From positions 6,869,001 through 6,933,000 of the forward strand of contig NZ_WSRO01000002.1 in the NCBI RefSeq assembly GCF_009769735.1: a stretch of 64,000 bases of DNA, written 5' to 3'. A program made the translations under genes and the position numbers. Source of the stretch: Streptomyces sp. BA2 (GTDB lineage Bacteria; Actinomycetota; Actinomycetes; Streptomycetales; Streptomycetaceae). The first letter of the stretch is position 1. The number at the start of each line of letters is the position of its first letter. The notes below the pieces were generated by a model. It saw only the letters and a program-made list of their open reading frames with translations. It did not search any database and was not told where the DNA came from. This document shows positions 8,096-17,490 of the stretch, piece by piece.

Positions 8096-8746
8096 ATGCC
8101 CGAGCTGGTGTTCTTCTCCGGAACGATGGACTGCGGAAAGAGCACCCTGGCTCTGCAGATCGAGCACAACCGCTCGGCCCGCGGTCTGAAGGGCATGATC
8201 TTCACCCGTGACGACCGCGCGGGCGAGGGCAAGCTCTCCTCGCGGCTCGGTCTCGTCACGGACGCGATCGAGGCCGCCGACGACTTCGACTTCTACGCCC
8301 ATCTCGTCGACCACCTCTCGCAGGGCGGCCGCGCGGACTACGTGATCGTGGACGAGGCGCAGTTCCTCGCCCCCGGCCAGATCGACCAGCTGGCCCGTGT
8401 CGTCGACGACCTGGGCCTCGACGTCTTCGCCTTCGGCATCACCACGGACTTCCGCTCCAAGCTCTTCCCCGGTTCGCAGCGTCTGGTCGAACTCGCCGAC
8501 CGCGTCGAGGTGTTGCAGGTCGAGGCGCTGTGCTGGTGCGGCGCCCGTGCCACGCACAACGCGCGCACCATAGGCGGTGTGATGGTCGTCGAAGGTGCTC
8601 AGGTCGTCGTCGGTGACGTCAACCAGGCGGCGGACGAGGTGGGTTACGAGGTGCTGTGCCGCCGTCACCACAGGCGCCGGATGACGAGCGCCACGGCGCA
8701 CGCGGCGGCCCTGTCGCCCGATGTGCTGCCTGTCGCCTCTGCCTGA
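8096..8746 (+). CDS. tdk: Thymidine kinase
   Basis: 216 aa, the usual length for the bacterial type II enzyme. The Walker A motif GTMDCGKST (residues 9-17), the DEAQF Walker B-like motif, and the lasso-domain zinc ligands (CWCGARATHNAR and the later CRRHHRRR) are all present, though the distal zinc cysteine pair is partly replaced by histidines. It phosphorylates thymidine with ATP in the salvage pathway. It lies 75 bases after the phosphodiesterase gene in the same orientation and is followed by a terminator. The ATG start places the P-loop at the expected distance from the N-terminus. Confidence 0.93.
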   Translation: MPELVFFSGTMDCGKSTLALQIEHNRSARGLKGMIFTRDDRAGEGKLSSRLGLVTDAIEAADDFDFYAHLVDHLSQGGRADYVIVDEAQFLAPGQIDQLARVVDDLGLDVFAFGITTDFRSKLFPGSQRLVELADRVEVLQVEALCWCGARATHNARTIGGVMVVEGAQVVVGDVNQAADEVGYEVLCRRHHRRRMTSATAHAAALSPDVLPVASA

Positions 8747-8754
8747 TCAGCGCT

Positions 8755-8786
8755 TCGGCGGTGACGCCCGGATGCGTCACCGCCGA
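8755..8786. terminator. Convergent terminator between tdk and the NCS2 permease
   Basis: TCGGCGGTGACGC (8755-8767) pairs with GCGTCACCGCCGA (8774-8786); perfect 13-bp arms with a 6-nt loop. Confidence 0.87.
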
Positions 8787-8812
8787 GGCCGCCCGGCCAC
8801 CGCAGTCCCGGG

Positions 8813-10285
8813 TCACTTCACCCCGAGCAGCTGCTCCAGCGGATCGATGGCGAAGTAGACGAGGAAGAGCGCCGCCGTGCCCCACAGCAGCCAGTGGACC
8901 TCGCGGGCCTTGCCCAGGCAGGCCTTGATGGCGACGTACGCGATGAAACCGGCGCCGATGCCGTTGGTGATGGAGTACGTGAACGGCATGACCGCGATGG
9001 TCAGGAACGCCGGTACCGCCAGTTCGTAGCGGTCCCAGTCGATGTGCTTGACCTGGGTCATCATCAGGAATCCGACCGCGACGAGAGCGGGCGACGCGGC
9101 CTGCATGGGCACCATGGTCAGGACCGGGGTCAGGAACAGGGCGAGGCCGAAGAGGCCGCCGGTGACCAGGTTCGCGAAGCCGGTGCGGGCGCCTTCCCCG
9201 ACTCCGGCCGCCGACTCGATGTACGTGGTGGCGGAGGACGACGAGGACGCGCCGCCCACGACGGCCGCCGCACCGTCGATGAGCAGCACCCGGCCCAGGC
9301 CGGGGACCTGGCCGCGCTCGTCGAGGAGGCCGGCCTCGGCCGTGACGCCGACGATGGTGCCCATCGTGTCGAAGAAGTCCGACAGGATGAGGGTGAAGAC
9401 GAGCAGAACCACCGTGAGGACGCTCACCTGCCCGAAGGAGCCGAACAGGTCGAAGTCGCCGAGGAGGGCGAAGTCGGGGGCGGCGACGGGCTTGTCGGGC
9501 ATCGACGGCGCGGTCAGGCCCCACGACTTGACGTCGGCGAGCCCGTTGACGATCACGGCAAGGACCGTCGTCACCACGATGCTGATGAGGATGGCGCCCT
9601 TCACCTTGCGGGCGAGCAGTACGACCGTCAGGAGCACACCGAGGCAGAACACGAGCATGGGCCAGCCGGTCAGTGAGCCGGTGCCGAGCTGGACGGGAAT
9701 GGTGCTGTTCGCGGCGTCCGGGACACGCGTGACGAACCCCGCGTCGACGAAGCCGATGAACGCGATGAACAGGCCGATCCCCACGCTGATGGCCTGCTTG
9801 AGCGGCTGTGGGATGGCGTGCATGATCGCCTCGCGCAAGCCGGTCATCACCAGGACGCAGATCAGCAGGCCTTCGAGCACGATGAGACCCATCGCGTCGT
9901 CCCAGCTCATCAGCGGCGCGATCTGGAACGCCACGACGGCATTGATCCCCAGGCCCGCGGCGAGTGCGAGCGGCAGATTGCCGCCGACGCCCATGATCAG
10001 GGTCATCACCGCGGCCACGAGAGCCGTGGCGGTGACCAGTTGGGCCGCGTCCAGCTGGTTGCCGAACTTGTCCTCGGCGCTGCCGAGGATGATCGGGTTG
10101 AGCACAAGGATGTACGCCATGGTGAAGAACGTGGCGAATCCGCCGCGTATCTCCCGGCCGTACGTCGAACCCCGTTCGGTGATGCGGAAGAACCGGTCGA
10201 GCGGGCCGCGGGGATACACCGGCGGCGCGTCGGCGGTGCCTGGCTGGCCGAACGGCCCGGACGGGCCTGTCGCGCTGGTCGTCAT
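8813..10285 (-). CDS. NCS2-family purine permease (AzgA-type, adenine/guanine/hypoxanthine)
   Basis: 490 aa with about 12-14 hydrophobic segments. FFRITERGSTYGREIRGGFATFFTMAYI is the conserved N-terminus of AzgA-type NCS2 permeases, and SSSSSATTYIES is the conserved motif preceding the substrate helix. The family carries adenine, guanine or hypoxanthine with protons. The ATG at 10285 is chosen over an upstream in-frame start because CAGGAGAAAC precedes it. It is divergent from an XRE-type regulator gene across a 261-bp intergenic region containing palindromes, so the regulator may control it. Exact substrate is inferred from family only. Confidence 0.9.
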   Translation of the reverse strand: MTTSATGPSGPFGQPGTADAPPVYPRGPLDRFFRITERGSTYGREIRGGFATFFTMAYILVLNPIILGSAEDKFGNQLDAAQLVTATALVAAVMTLIMGVGGNLPLALAAGLGINAVVAFQIAPLMSWDDAMGLIVLEGLLICVLVMTGLREAIMHAIPQPLKQAISVGIGLFIAFIGFVDAGFVTRVPDAANSTIPVQLGTGSLTGWPMLVFCLGVLLTVVLLARKVKGAILISIVVTTVLAVIVNGLADVKSWGLTAPSMPDKPVAAPDFALLGDFDLFGSFGQVSVLTVVLLVFTLILSDFFDTMGTIVGVTAEAGLLDERGQVPGLGRVLLIDGAAAVVGGASSSSSATTYIESAAGVGEGARTGFANLVTGGLFGLALFLTPVLTMVPMQAASPALVAVGFLMMTQVKHIDWDRYELAVPAFLTIAVMPFTYSITNGIGAGFIAYVAIKACLGKAREVHWLLWGTAALFLVYFAIDPLEQLLGVK

Positions 10286-10546
10286 GAACGTTTCTCCTGG
10301 ACCGACAAATGGGGACGTGTGACGGAGGGGCACCGAGAGCATGCGAGCGGTATTTGGGGGAACGCACATGCGGCGCCTCGCGAGCGGATCATACGGGGGG
10401 TCGTCACACCCTCAACTTCGGCCTCATTACTGGGCAGTAAAGGGCAAGAGAGCTCTTGTCGGTTCCTACGAACTTGACTGCGACGCTTACGCGAAAACCG
10501 AAACAAAGGCGACAGGTGACGTGGAGTTAACGGCCGTAACTCCATA
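10286..10546. promoter_or_regulatory. Divergent intergenic region with two palindromes
   Basis: TTACTGGGCAGTAA (10427-10440) is a perfect 6-2-6 palindrome. AGTTAACGGCCGTAACT (10526-10542) is a near-palindrome ending 4 bases before the GTG start of the XRE-type regulator. Their positions fit operator sites shared by the permease and regulator. Short open frames in the region have no recognisable protein features. Confidence 0.45.
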
Positions 10547-11251
10547 GTGTCTGGCCCCGTGCACCCACCACCACCGTTCAACGCCCGGGCTGCCCGGATG
10601 CTCCGCGACAAGCTAGGAATGGCCCCCGGCCACGTCGCCTACGGCATGCGTGTCTCGTACGGCCTGGAGTACGTATCGCCGGAACATGTCACCGCATGGG
10701 AGCAGGGCAGGGCGGTACCCACGTCGAACGAGCTCGCCGCGCTTGCCGGTGCCTTGTGGTGCGCGCCCCATGAACTCATCGGCGCCCCGCGGACTCTGCG
10801 GGACCACCGTCTCGCGAGCGGGCTCGCCATCGAGGACGTCTCCCGGGCGACCGGCCTCGACGTGCGTGCCTACCAGCACATGGAAGAGACCAACACCTGG
10901 ACGGGAAACCGGCGCCAGTCGGCCCACCTCGGGGCCGTGCTGAAGCTGGGGCCACGGGATTTCGTGGCCGTCACCGGCCTGGAGGACGAACTCGCCCGGC
11001 TCCTCGGGGAAGCCGTCAACACACGGTGGCAGGCGCACATCCGCCCCATCGCCAAACTGCTCTCCATGGAGCGCCGCGCTCTGGAGGAGCCCCTGAAGGC
11101 CATGCACCAGGAGTACCAGTCCCTCCTGACGGCCACCCTCGGCCGGGTCGGCAACGCCGCCGCGTCGGGCGAGACGGGGCGGCGTTACCTCGAAGACATC
11201 GTCGACCACTTCTGGTCCAGGTTCCCCGGCAGTGCTCCCGGCGGGAGGTGA
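10547..11251 (+). CDS. XRE-like helix-turn-helix regulator
   Basis: 234 aa with a GTG start. Residues ~14-75 carry an XRE-type fold (ARAARMLRDKLGMAPGHVAYGM, then VTAWEQGRAVPTSNELAALAGAL). A second HTH-like stretch follows at ~87-125 (LRDHRLASGLAIEDVSRATGL). The C-terminal half is helical with no family I recognise. The tandem HTH arrangement recurs in streptomycete proteins encoded next to purine permeases. The palindrome overlapping its ribosome site suggests autorepression. Ligand and targets are unknown; purine control of the neighbouring permease is an inference. Confidence 0.8.
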   Translation: MSGPVHPPPPFNARAARMLRDKLGMAPGHVAYGMRVSYGLEYVSPEHVTAWEQGRAVPTSNELAALAGALWCAPHELIGAPRTLRDHRLASGLAIEDVSRATGLDVRAYQHMEETNTWTGNRRQSAHLGAVLKLGPRDFVAVTGLEDELARLLGEAVNTRWQAHIRPIAKLLSMERRALEEPLKAMHQEYQSLLTATLGRVGNAAASGETGRRYLEDIVDHFWSRFPGSAPGGR

Positions 11252-11277
11252 CCGTACGTACGGCAGGTCTCGCGGGG

Positions 11278-12090
11278 TCAGCCCTCCGAGCGCACGAGCG
11301 TGAAGACCGCGCCCTCCGGGTCGGCGACCGTGGCCACCCGCCCATGGGCGCCCGCCTGCGCGGACTTGACGACGTGGCCGCCGAGTTCGATGACCCGCCG
11401 TACCGATTCGTCCACGTCGGCGACTTCGAAGTACGTCATCCAGTGCGCCCCCCGGTCCCGCGGCAGCGCCTGGCCCATGCCGTGCACCGAGGCCACCGGC
11501 CGTCCGTCGACCTGGAGTGTCACGTAGTCGAAGTCGGCCGAGACGACCGCCTCTTCCGTGTATCCGAAGACCGCTTGGTAGAACTTGACGACGCCCGCGG
11601 TCTCCTGGGTGACCAGTTCGTTCCAGGCCGGGGCTCCGGGCTCACCGACGAGGGCGGAGCCCAGGTGCTCCGCCGCCTGCCAGATGCCGAACACCGCGCC
11701 CGCGGGGTCCACCGCGATGGCCATCCGCCCGGCCGGGCCCGCGTCCAGCGGGCCGACGCCGATCGTGCCGCAGCAGTGCCGCACGGCCTCGGCCGTCGCG
11801 TCCACGTCGTCCGACGCCAGGTACGGCGTCCAGGCGATCGGCAGATGGTGGTCGGGCGGCAGTTGCCCGATCCCGGCGACCTCGTGGCCGTCGAGCAGCG
11901 CCCGTACGTAGGGCCCGAGCTGCTCCGGGCCAGGCCGGAACTCCCAGCCGAACAACGCTCCGTAGAACTCCTGGGTCGTGGCCAGGCCATGCACCATCAG
12001 GCTCACCCAGGTGGGTGTGCCGGGCGCGCGGCGGACGGCCCCCGAGCCATCACGCTGACCCGTCGACCCCCGTGCCTCCGTCATCGTCAC
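11278..12090 (-). CDS. VOC-family protein with two glyoxalase-like domains
   Basis: 270 aa made of two tandem VOC modules (residues ~25-140 and ~152-268). Repeated elements such as LATTQEFYGALFGWEF / TAGVVKFYQAVFGYTE and VDPAGAVFGIW / ADPEGAVFTLV show the internal duplication. Members include glyoxalases, dioxygenases and antibiotic-binding proteins; the streptomycete members of this exact type are usually annotated as hydroxylase-like with no proven reaction. GTG at 12090 follows GAGGAGAG; an in-frame ATG two codons later is also possible. It is convergent with the XRE-type gene, with only a 26-base gap. Confidence 0.85.
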   Translation of the reverse strand: MTMTEARGSTGQRDGSGAVRRAPGTPTWVSLMVHGLATTQEFYGALFGWEFRPGPEQLGPYVRALLDGHEVAGIGQLPPDHHLPIAWTPYLASDDVDATAEAVRHCCGTIGVGPLDAGPAGRMAIAVDPAGAVFGIWQAAEHLGSALVGEPGAPAWNELVTQETAGVVKFYQAVFGYTEEAVVSADFDYVTLQVDGRPVASVHGMGQALPRDRGAHWMTYFEVADVDESVRRVIELGGHVVKSAQAGAHGRVATVADPEGAVFTLVRSEG

Positions 12091-12403
12091 TCTCTCCTCG
12101 GCCCGTCATGGTGGCCGCTAGGCTCCGCTTTCGAACGCGCGTGCCTACGCCGCGCGTTTGCCCGCCCGTGCAGATGCTCGCACCGCCTGTGGCGCCGCGC
12201 GCCCCGGCCGCGCCGCTTGCCCCGGCTCCGCCCAGAGGATGCCCGGTTTGCCGTTTCTCATCCGTTGACGCGCGATTGCTCAGTGGTGTCGCTCGGCAGT
12301 ACACGGCGTGCCCGGTTCCGTACGCCGCGTGTTCGGCGGTCGTCCGGCGGCAGGGTAGCCGGACCTGGCCGACGCGGCCACCCCGTACGCAAGGATGGGG
12401 CCC
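12091..12403. other. Divergent intergenic spacer, no gene seen
   Basis: It separates the VOC gene and the rhodanese gene, which point away from each other, so it must hold both promoters. I see no convincing -10/-35 pair, RNA structure or protein-like frame. Confidence 0.5.
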
Positions 12404-13258
12404 ATGAACGCCATCATCTCCGCAACCGAACTCGCCAGCGACCTGACGGGCGAGAACCCGCCAGTGCTCCTGGACATCCGCTGGCAGCTGAGCACCGCGA
12501 AGGCTGCCGGCGCCCCCGCCTTCGACGGGCGGGCCGAGTACGAGAAGGGGCACATCCCGGGCGCCGTCTTCGTCGACCTGGACGCGGATCTCGCGGGCCC
12601 GGCGGGCCCGGCCGGCCGGCATCCCCTGCCGGACGTGGAGCACTTCGCAGCGGTGATGCGGGCGGCCGGGGTCTCCGCGGGCCGGGACGTGGTCGTGTAC
12701 GACGGCGGGCAGGGCTGGGCCGCCGCACGCGCCTGGTGGCTGCTGCGCTGGACGGGGCACCCTTCGGTCCGGGTGCTCGACGGCGGGCTGGCGGCGTGGG
12801 GCGGCCCGCTGGAGTCGGGCGACGAGCGCCCGGCGGCCGAGGGCTCGTTCGCCCCCGAGACGAACACCACGGATCTCCTGGACGCCGACGCCGCGGCGGC
12901 CCTGGCCCGCTCCGGGCTGCTTCTGGACGCTCGCGCGGCCGAGCGCTACCGCGGTGACGTCGAGCCGATCGACCGCGTGGGCGGCCACATCCCGGGTGCG
13001 GTCTCCGCCCCGACCACGGAGAACGTCACGGCGGACGGCACCTTCAGGCCGGCCGCCGACCTCGCGGAACGTTTCAACTCCCTGGGCGCATCCGAGACTT
13101 CCGAGGTCGGCGTCTACTGCGGCTCAGGTGTGTCCGGCGCGCACGAGGTGCTCGCCCTCGCGGTGGCGGGCATCCCGGCGTCGCTGTACGTCGGCTCGTG
13201 GTCGGAGTGGTCGTCGGACGAGTCCCGTCCGGTGGCCAAGGGCCCGGATCCGCAGTAG
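12404..13258 (+). CDS. Thiosulfate / 3-mercaptopyruvate sulfurtransferase (two-domain rhodanese)
   Basis: 284 aa, the standard length for tandem rhodaneses. The N-terminal domain (~1-140) is inactive (VVYDGGQGWAAARAWW, with Asp where the Cys would be). The C-terminal domain (~155-280) carries the catalytic loop VYCGSGVSG, whose Cys takes the persulfide. CGSGV is typical of the 3-mercaptopyruvate/thiosulfate class. The ATG at 12404 is preceded by AAGGA; an ATG three codons earlier lacks a site. Monocistronic and followed by a strong terminator. Confidence 0.92.
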   Translation: MNAIISATELASDLTGENPPVLLDIRWQLSTAKAAGAPAFDGRAEYEKGHIPGAVFVDLDADLAGPAGPAGRHPLPDVEHFAAVMRAAGVSAGRDVVVYDGGQGWAAARAWWLLRWTGHPSVRVLDGGLAAWGGPLESGDERPAAEGSFAPETNTTDLLDADAAAALARSGLLLDARAAERYRGDVEPIDRVGGHIPGAVSAPTTENVTADGTFRPAADLAERFNSLGASETSEVGVYCGSGVSGAHEVLALAVAGIPASLYVGSWSEWSSDESRPVAKGPDPQ

Positions 13259-13270
13259 CCCACGGCACAT

Positions 13271-13309
13271 GGCCGGGGCCCCGCACTGTGCGAATGCGGG
13301 GCCCCGGCC
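13271..13309. terminator. Convergent terminator between the rhodanese gene and sepH
   Basis: A 15-bp perfect inverted repeat (GGCCGGGGCCCCGCA, 13271-13285, with 13295-13309) has a 9-nt loop and lies between the two convergent stops. Confidence 0.9.
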
Positions 13310-13323
13310 GTTCGGACGACGTG

Positions 13324-14433
13324 CTACTCCTGCTTCTTGCGGCGTGTGCCGAAGACGATCTCGTCCCAGCTGGGCACCGCCGCGCGCCGTCCGGGGCGGA
13401 CGCCGTCGGCCTCCGCCTGGCGGTCGGTGGTGCCGACGAGGCGGTCGCGGTGGCTGGCCACCGAGCGCGGCATCAGGACGTCCGCGTACGCGGAACCCGC
13501 GCCGGCCGATGCCGCGGGGGGCTCCTCCGCCTCGGGGTCCTGCTCGGGCTCCTCCACCGGAACCGGCACCGGCGGAAGGTCCGTGGGCTGCGGCACGGGG
13601 CGCTCCGGCACGATCATGTCGCCGCGGAAGCTCGGCACCGCCTCCAGGAGGCTCGTGAGCGAGTCCCGCTCCGACTCGGAGACGGCGGCCGTCGCGCCGG
13701 TGGCCGCGGTCTCCTCCGAAGGCTCCGGGGACAGCGGCACGCTCGGGCGCTCCAACTGCCGGTCCAGGGCGCGGTCGAGGGGACGGTCGAGCGAGGGCCT
13801 GTCCCGGGGCAGCCGGGCGATGCGCGGCACGAACGGGAAGCTGGGCTCGGGCGCGGCGATGTCGTCCGTCTCGCCGATCAGCGAGCGGGCCTCGTCGTCC
13901 ACGGCCTGCACGAGCCGCCGCGGCGGGTCGTAAGTCCAGCTCGCGGAGTGCGGTTCGGTCGCGACGCGGTAGACGAGCAGGACCTCCCAGGTGCCGTCGT
14001 CGCGGCGCCAGGAGTCCCACTGGACGGTTTCCTTGTCGGCGCCACGCAGGAGCAGTCGCTCCGAGACGGCCTCGCCGAGCTGGGGTCCGGTGTTCTCGCC
14101 GGGACGGCGCACGGGGGTCTTCCGGGCCCGCTCGGCCATGAAGGCGCGCTCGGCGAGCACGGGTCCTTCGAAGCGGCGGACGCGATCGACGGGGATTCCG
14201 GCGAGAGAGGCGACTTCCTCCGCGCTGGCACCGGCACGTATACGCGCCTGGATGTCGCGGGGGCGGAGGTGGCTCTCCACCTCGATCTCGATCTGGCCGA
14301 GGCGCGGGCGGTCGCCGCGCACCGCGGCGCGCAGCCGCTCGTCGATCGGAAGCGTGTACTCCGTGCTGTCCGCAGCTTTGAGCACCAGCCGTGTGCCGTC
14401 GTTGCTGACGGCCACGACACGCAGTTCGGGCAT
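13324..14433 (-). CDS. sepH: SepH septation protein
   Basis: 369 aa. The N-terminal DUF3071 domain (MPELRVVAVSNDGTRLVLK... through about residue 165) contains a helix-turn-helix-like segment (ASAEEVASLAGIPVDRVRRFEGPVLAERA). A long acidic/proline-rich disordered linker follows, and a basic C-terminal tail ends with PSWDEIVFGTRRKKQE. In established work SepH binds FtsZ through the HTH-like helices and promotes FtsZ ring assembly in sporulation and vegetative septation. The ATG at 14433 follows GGGAGG; the upstream in-frame extension is not protein-like. The gene is monocistronic. Assignment is confident from both termini. Confidence 0.93.
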   Translation of the reverse strand: MPELRVVAVSNDGTRLVLKAADSTEYTLPIDERLRAAVRGDRPRLGQIEIEVESHLRPRDIQARIRAGASAEEVASLAGIPVDRVRRFEGPVLAERAFMAERARKTPVRRPGENTGPQLGEAVSERLLLRGADKETVQWDSWRRDDGTWEVLLVYRVATEPHSASWTYDPPRRLVQAVDDEARSLIGETDDIAAPEPSFPFVPRIARLPRDRPSLDRPLDRALDRQLERPSVPLSPEPSEETAATGATAAVSESERDSLTSLLEAVPSFRGDMIVPERPVPQPTDLPPVPVPVEEPEQDPEAEEPPAASAGAGSAYADVLMPRSVASHRDRLVGTTDRQAEADGVRPGRRAAVPSWDEIVFGTRRKKQE

Positions 14434-14894
14434 GGGGACCTCCCGGGTGGTGCCTGCCGACGTCACGTGCGTCGCTGCTTCCGCTAGTCGAGTGTGGCCT
14501 GCCCGGGTGCAGCCTGCCACAACCTTGCCGAGTTGCCCGGCGTGTCGGGCATGGGCCCAAGGTCGCCGTTATGGCACGGTTACCTTTTCGCAACTCTCAG
14601 TGACCACTTTGGTCACCCTGTGCAGCGAGCCCCCTCCCGGCGGTCCTGGAAGGCCCCGGGCACCCAGGTGGGAGACCGGACCCAGGGCTCGCAACAGTAC
14701 TCCATTCGGGCCACGCGGGTGGTCCGCCGCGCCGCCGAACTTCTCGCAGGGGACGGGAGTTGGCGCCCCGGGATACCCGGGCAGGGTGGTACACGAGTGG
14801 CGCACTTCACGGAATCTCCAGAAACGGAACTATCCACTTCACCCATACGTCCCTTCTCGTGCAGTCAGTCGAGAAAGGCAGGCAAGGGTCGGAG
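14434..14894. promoter_or_regulatory. Divergent intergenic region between sepH and a membrane-protein gene, with a palindrome
   Basis: 461 bp without a convincing gene. GTGACCACTTTGGTCAC (14600-14616) is a perfect 7-3-7 palindrome and a plausible operator. Short open frames here do not resemble proteins. Confidence 0.45.
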
Positions 14895-16145
<1,251 letters not shown>

Positions 16146-16158
16146 GCGGCGCCGGTCC

Positions 16159-17490
16159 TCAGGCGCCCAGGACGCGGCGCAGGTAGTCGTTGCCGAACAT
16201 GCGGTCCGGGTCCAGGCGGTCGCGCAGGGCCGTGAACTCGGCGAAGCGCGGATAGGCCCGCGCGAAGTAGTCGGCGTCGCGGGTGTGGATCTTGCCCCAG
16301 TGGGGCCGGCCCTCGTGCGCGGTGAAGATCCGCTCGGCGGCGGTGAAGTACGCCTGGTAGGGCGTGCCCCGGTACATGTGGACGGCGACGTACGCGCTCT
16401 CCCGGCCCGAGGCCGTGGAGAGCGTGATGTCGTCCGCGGGGGCCGTGCGGACCTCCACGGGGAAGCTGATCCGCAGGTTCGAGCGCTCCACCATCGTCTT
16501 CAGCTCGCGCAGCGTCTCGACGAGGGCGGCCCGCGGGACGGCGTACTCCATCTCCATGAAGCGCACGCGGCGCGGGCTTGTGAAGACCTTGTAGGGGATG
16601 TCCGTGTAGGTGCGGGCGGAGAGCGCCTTGCTGGAGATCTTGGCGATGCCGGGGATGGTCGCGGGGACGGCCCTGCCGATCGTGTTGACCACCTGGAAGA
16701 GGCCGTTGGAGAGAATTTCGTCCTCTACGAAGGCGCTGACCTTGCCGGGCGGGGCGGCGGGGCCCGCGCTGCGGTTGTTGCGCTTGGTGGTGCAGTTGCC
16801 GGTGTGCGGGAACCAGTAGAACTCGAAGTGCTCGTTCTCCGCGTAGAGCGCGTCGAACTCGCTCGTGACCTTGTCGAAGGTCATCGGCTCCTCACGGGCG
16901 GTGAGGAAGAAGACGGGCTCCACGGCGAAAGTGATCGCGCTGATCACGCCGAGTGCGCCGAGGCCGATCCGGGCCGCCGCGAAGACCTCGGGATTCTCCT
17001 TCTCGGAGCAGGTGAGGACCGTGCCGTCCGCGGTGACCAGCTCAAGTGCCGTGATCTGTGCGGATATCGAGGCCGAGTCGCGGCCGGTGCCGTGCGTCCC
17101 GGTGCTGGTCGCGCCGGAGACCGTCTGCTCCATGATGTCGCCCATGTTCGTGAGCGACAGGCCTTCGCGGGCGAGCGCCGCGTTCAGGCGCTTCAGCGGC
17201 GTGCCCGCTTCCACCGTGACGGTGCCGGCCTCGCGGTCGATCTTCCGGATACCGGTGAGGAGTTCGGGGCGTATCAGGAGGCCGTCGGTCGCCGCGGCCG
17301 CCGTGAAGGAGTGGCCGGTGCCGACCGGTTTCGCCCTGAGGCCTTCGTCCTTGGCCTGACGCAGCGCGGCGGAGAGCTCGTCGACCGACGCGGGGGTGAC
17401 CTCCCTGGCCGGGCGCGCGGTGACGTTGCCCGCCCAGTTACGCCACGCCGCTGTGCTCTTCCCGCTGCCCGTGCCCGTTGCCGTGCTCAT
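16159..17490 (-). CDS. FAD-linked sugar-1,4-lactone oxidase (D-arabinono/L-gulono-lactone oxidase family)
   Basis: 443 aa. The N-terminal PCMH FAD-binding domain (~20-190) contains VGTGHSFTAAAATDG, where the His in GHS is the flavin-contacting or linking residue, and SGATSTGTHGTG. The C-terminal ALO domain (~200-440) ends with RPHWGKIH, matching the HWxK signature that contacts flavin N5 and substrate. Family members oxidise aldonolactones or alditols with oxygen. There is no signal peptide. Its start region overlaps the end of the upstream MFS gene by 53 bases, so the two are probably co-transcribed and coupled. The true substrate is not deducible. Confidence 0.88.
   Translation of the reverse strand: MSTATGTGSGKSTAAWRNWAGNVTARPAREVTPASVDELSAALRQAKDEGLRAKPVGTGHSFTAAAATDGLLIRPELLTGIRKIDREAGTVTVEAGTPLKRLNAALAREGLSLTNMGDIMEQTVSGATSTGTHGTGRDSASISAQITALELVTADGTVLTCSEKENPEVFAAARIGLGALGVISAITFAVEPVFFLTAREEPMTFDKVTSEFDALYAENEHFEFYWFPHTGNCTTKRNNRSAGPAAPPGKVSAFVEDEILSNGLFQVVNTIGRAVPATIPGIAKISSKALSARTYTDIPYKVFTSPRRVRFMEMEYAVPRAALVETLRELKTMVERSNLRISFPVEVRTAPADDITLSTASGRESAYVAVHMYRGTPYQAYFTAAERIFTAHEGRPHWGKIHTRDADYFARAYPRFAEFTALRDRLDPDRMFGNDYLRRVLGA

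Noticed and set aside
10341..10547. 68-aa frame upstream of the XRE-type regulator
   Set aside because: It fills a divergent promoter region, covers both palindromes and has no recognisable features or convincing ribosome site.
14434..14894. tRNA or other structured RNA gene between sepH and the membrane-protein gene
   Set aside because: The only clear structure is a short palindrome; no cloverleaf or conserved tRNA blocks were found.
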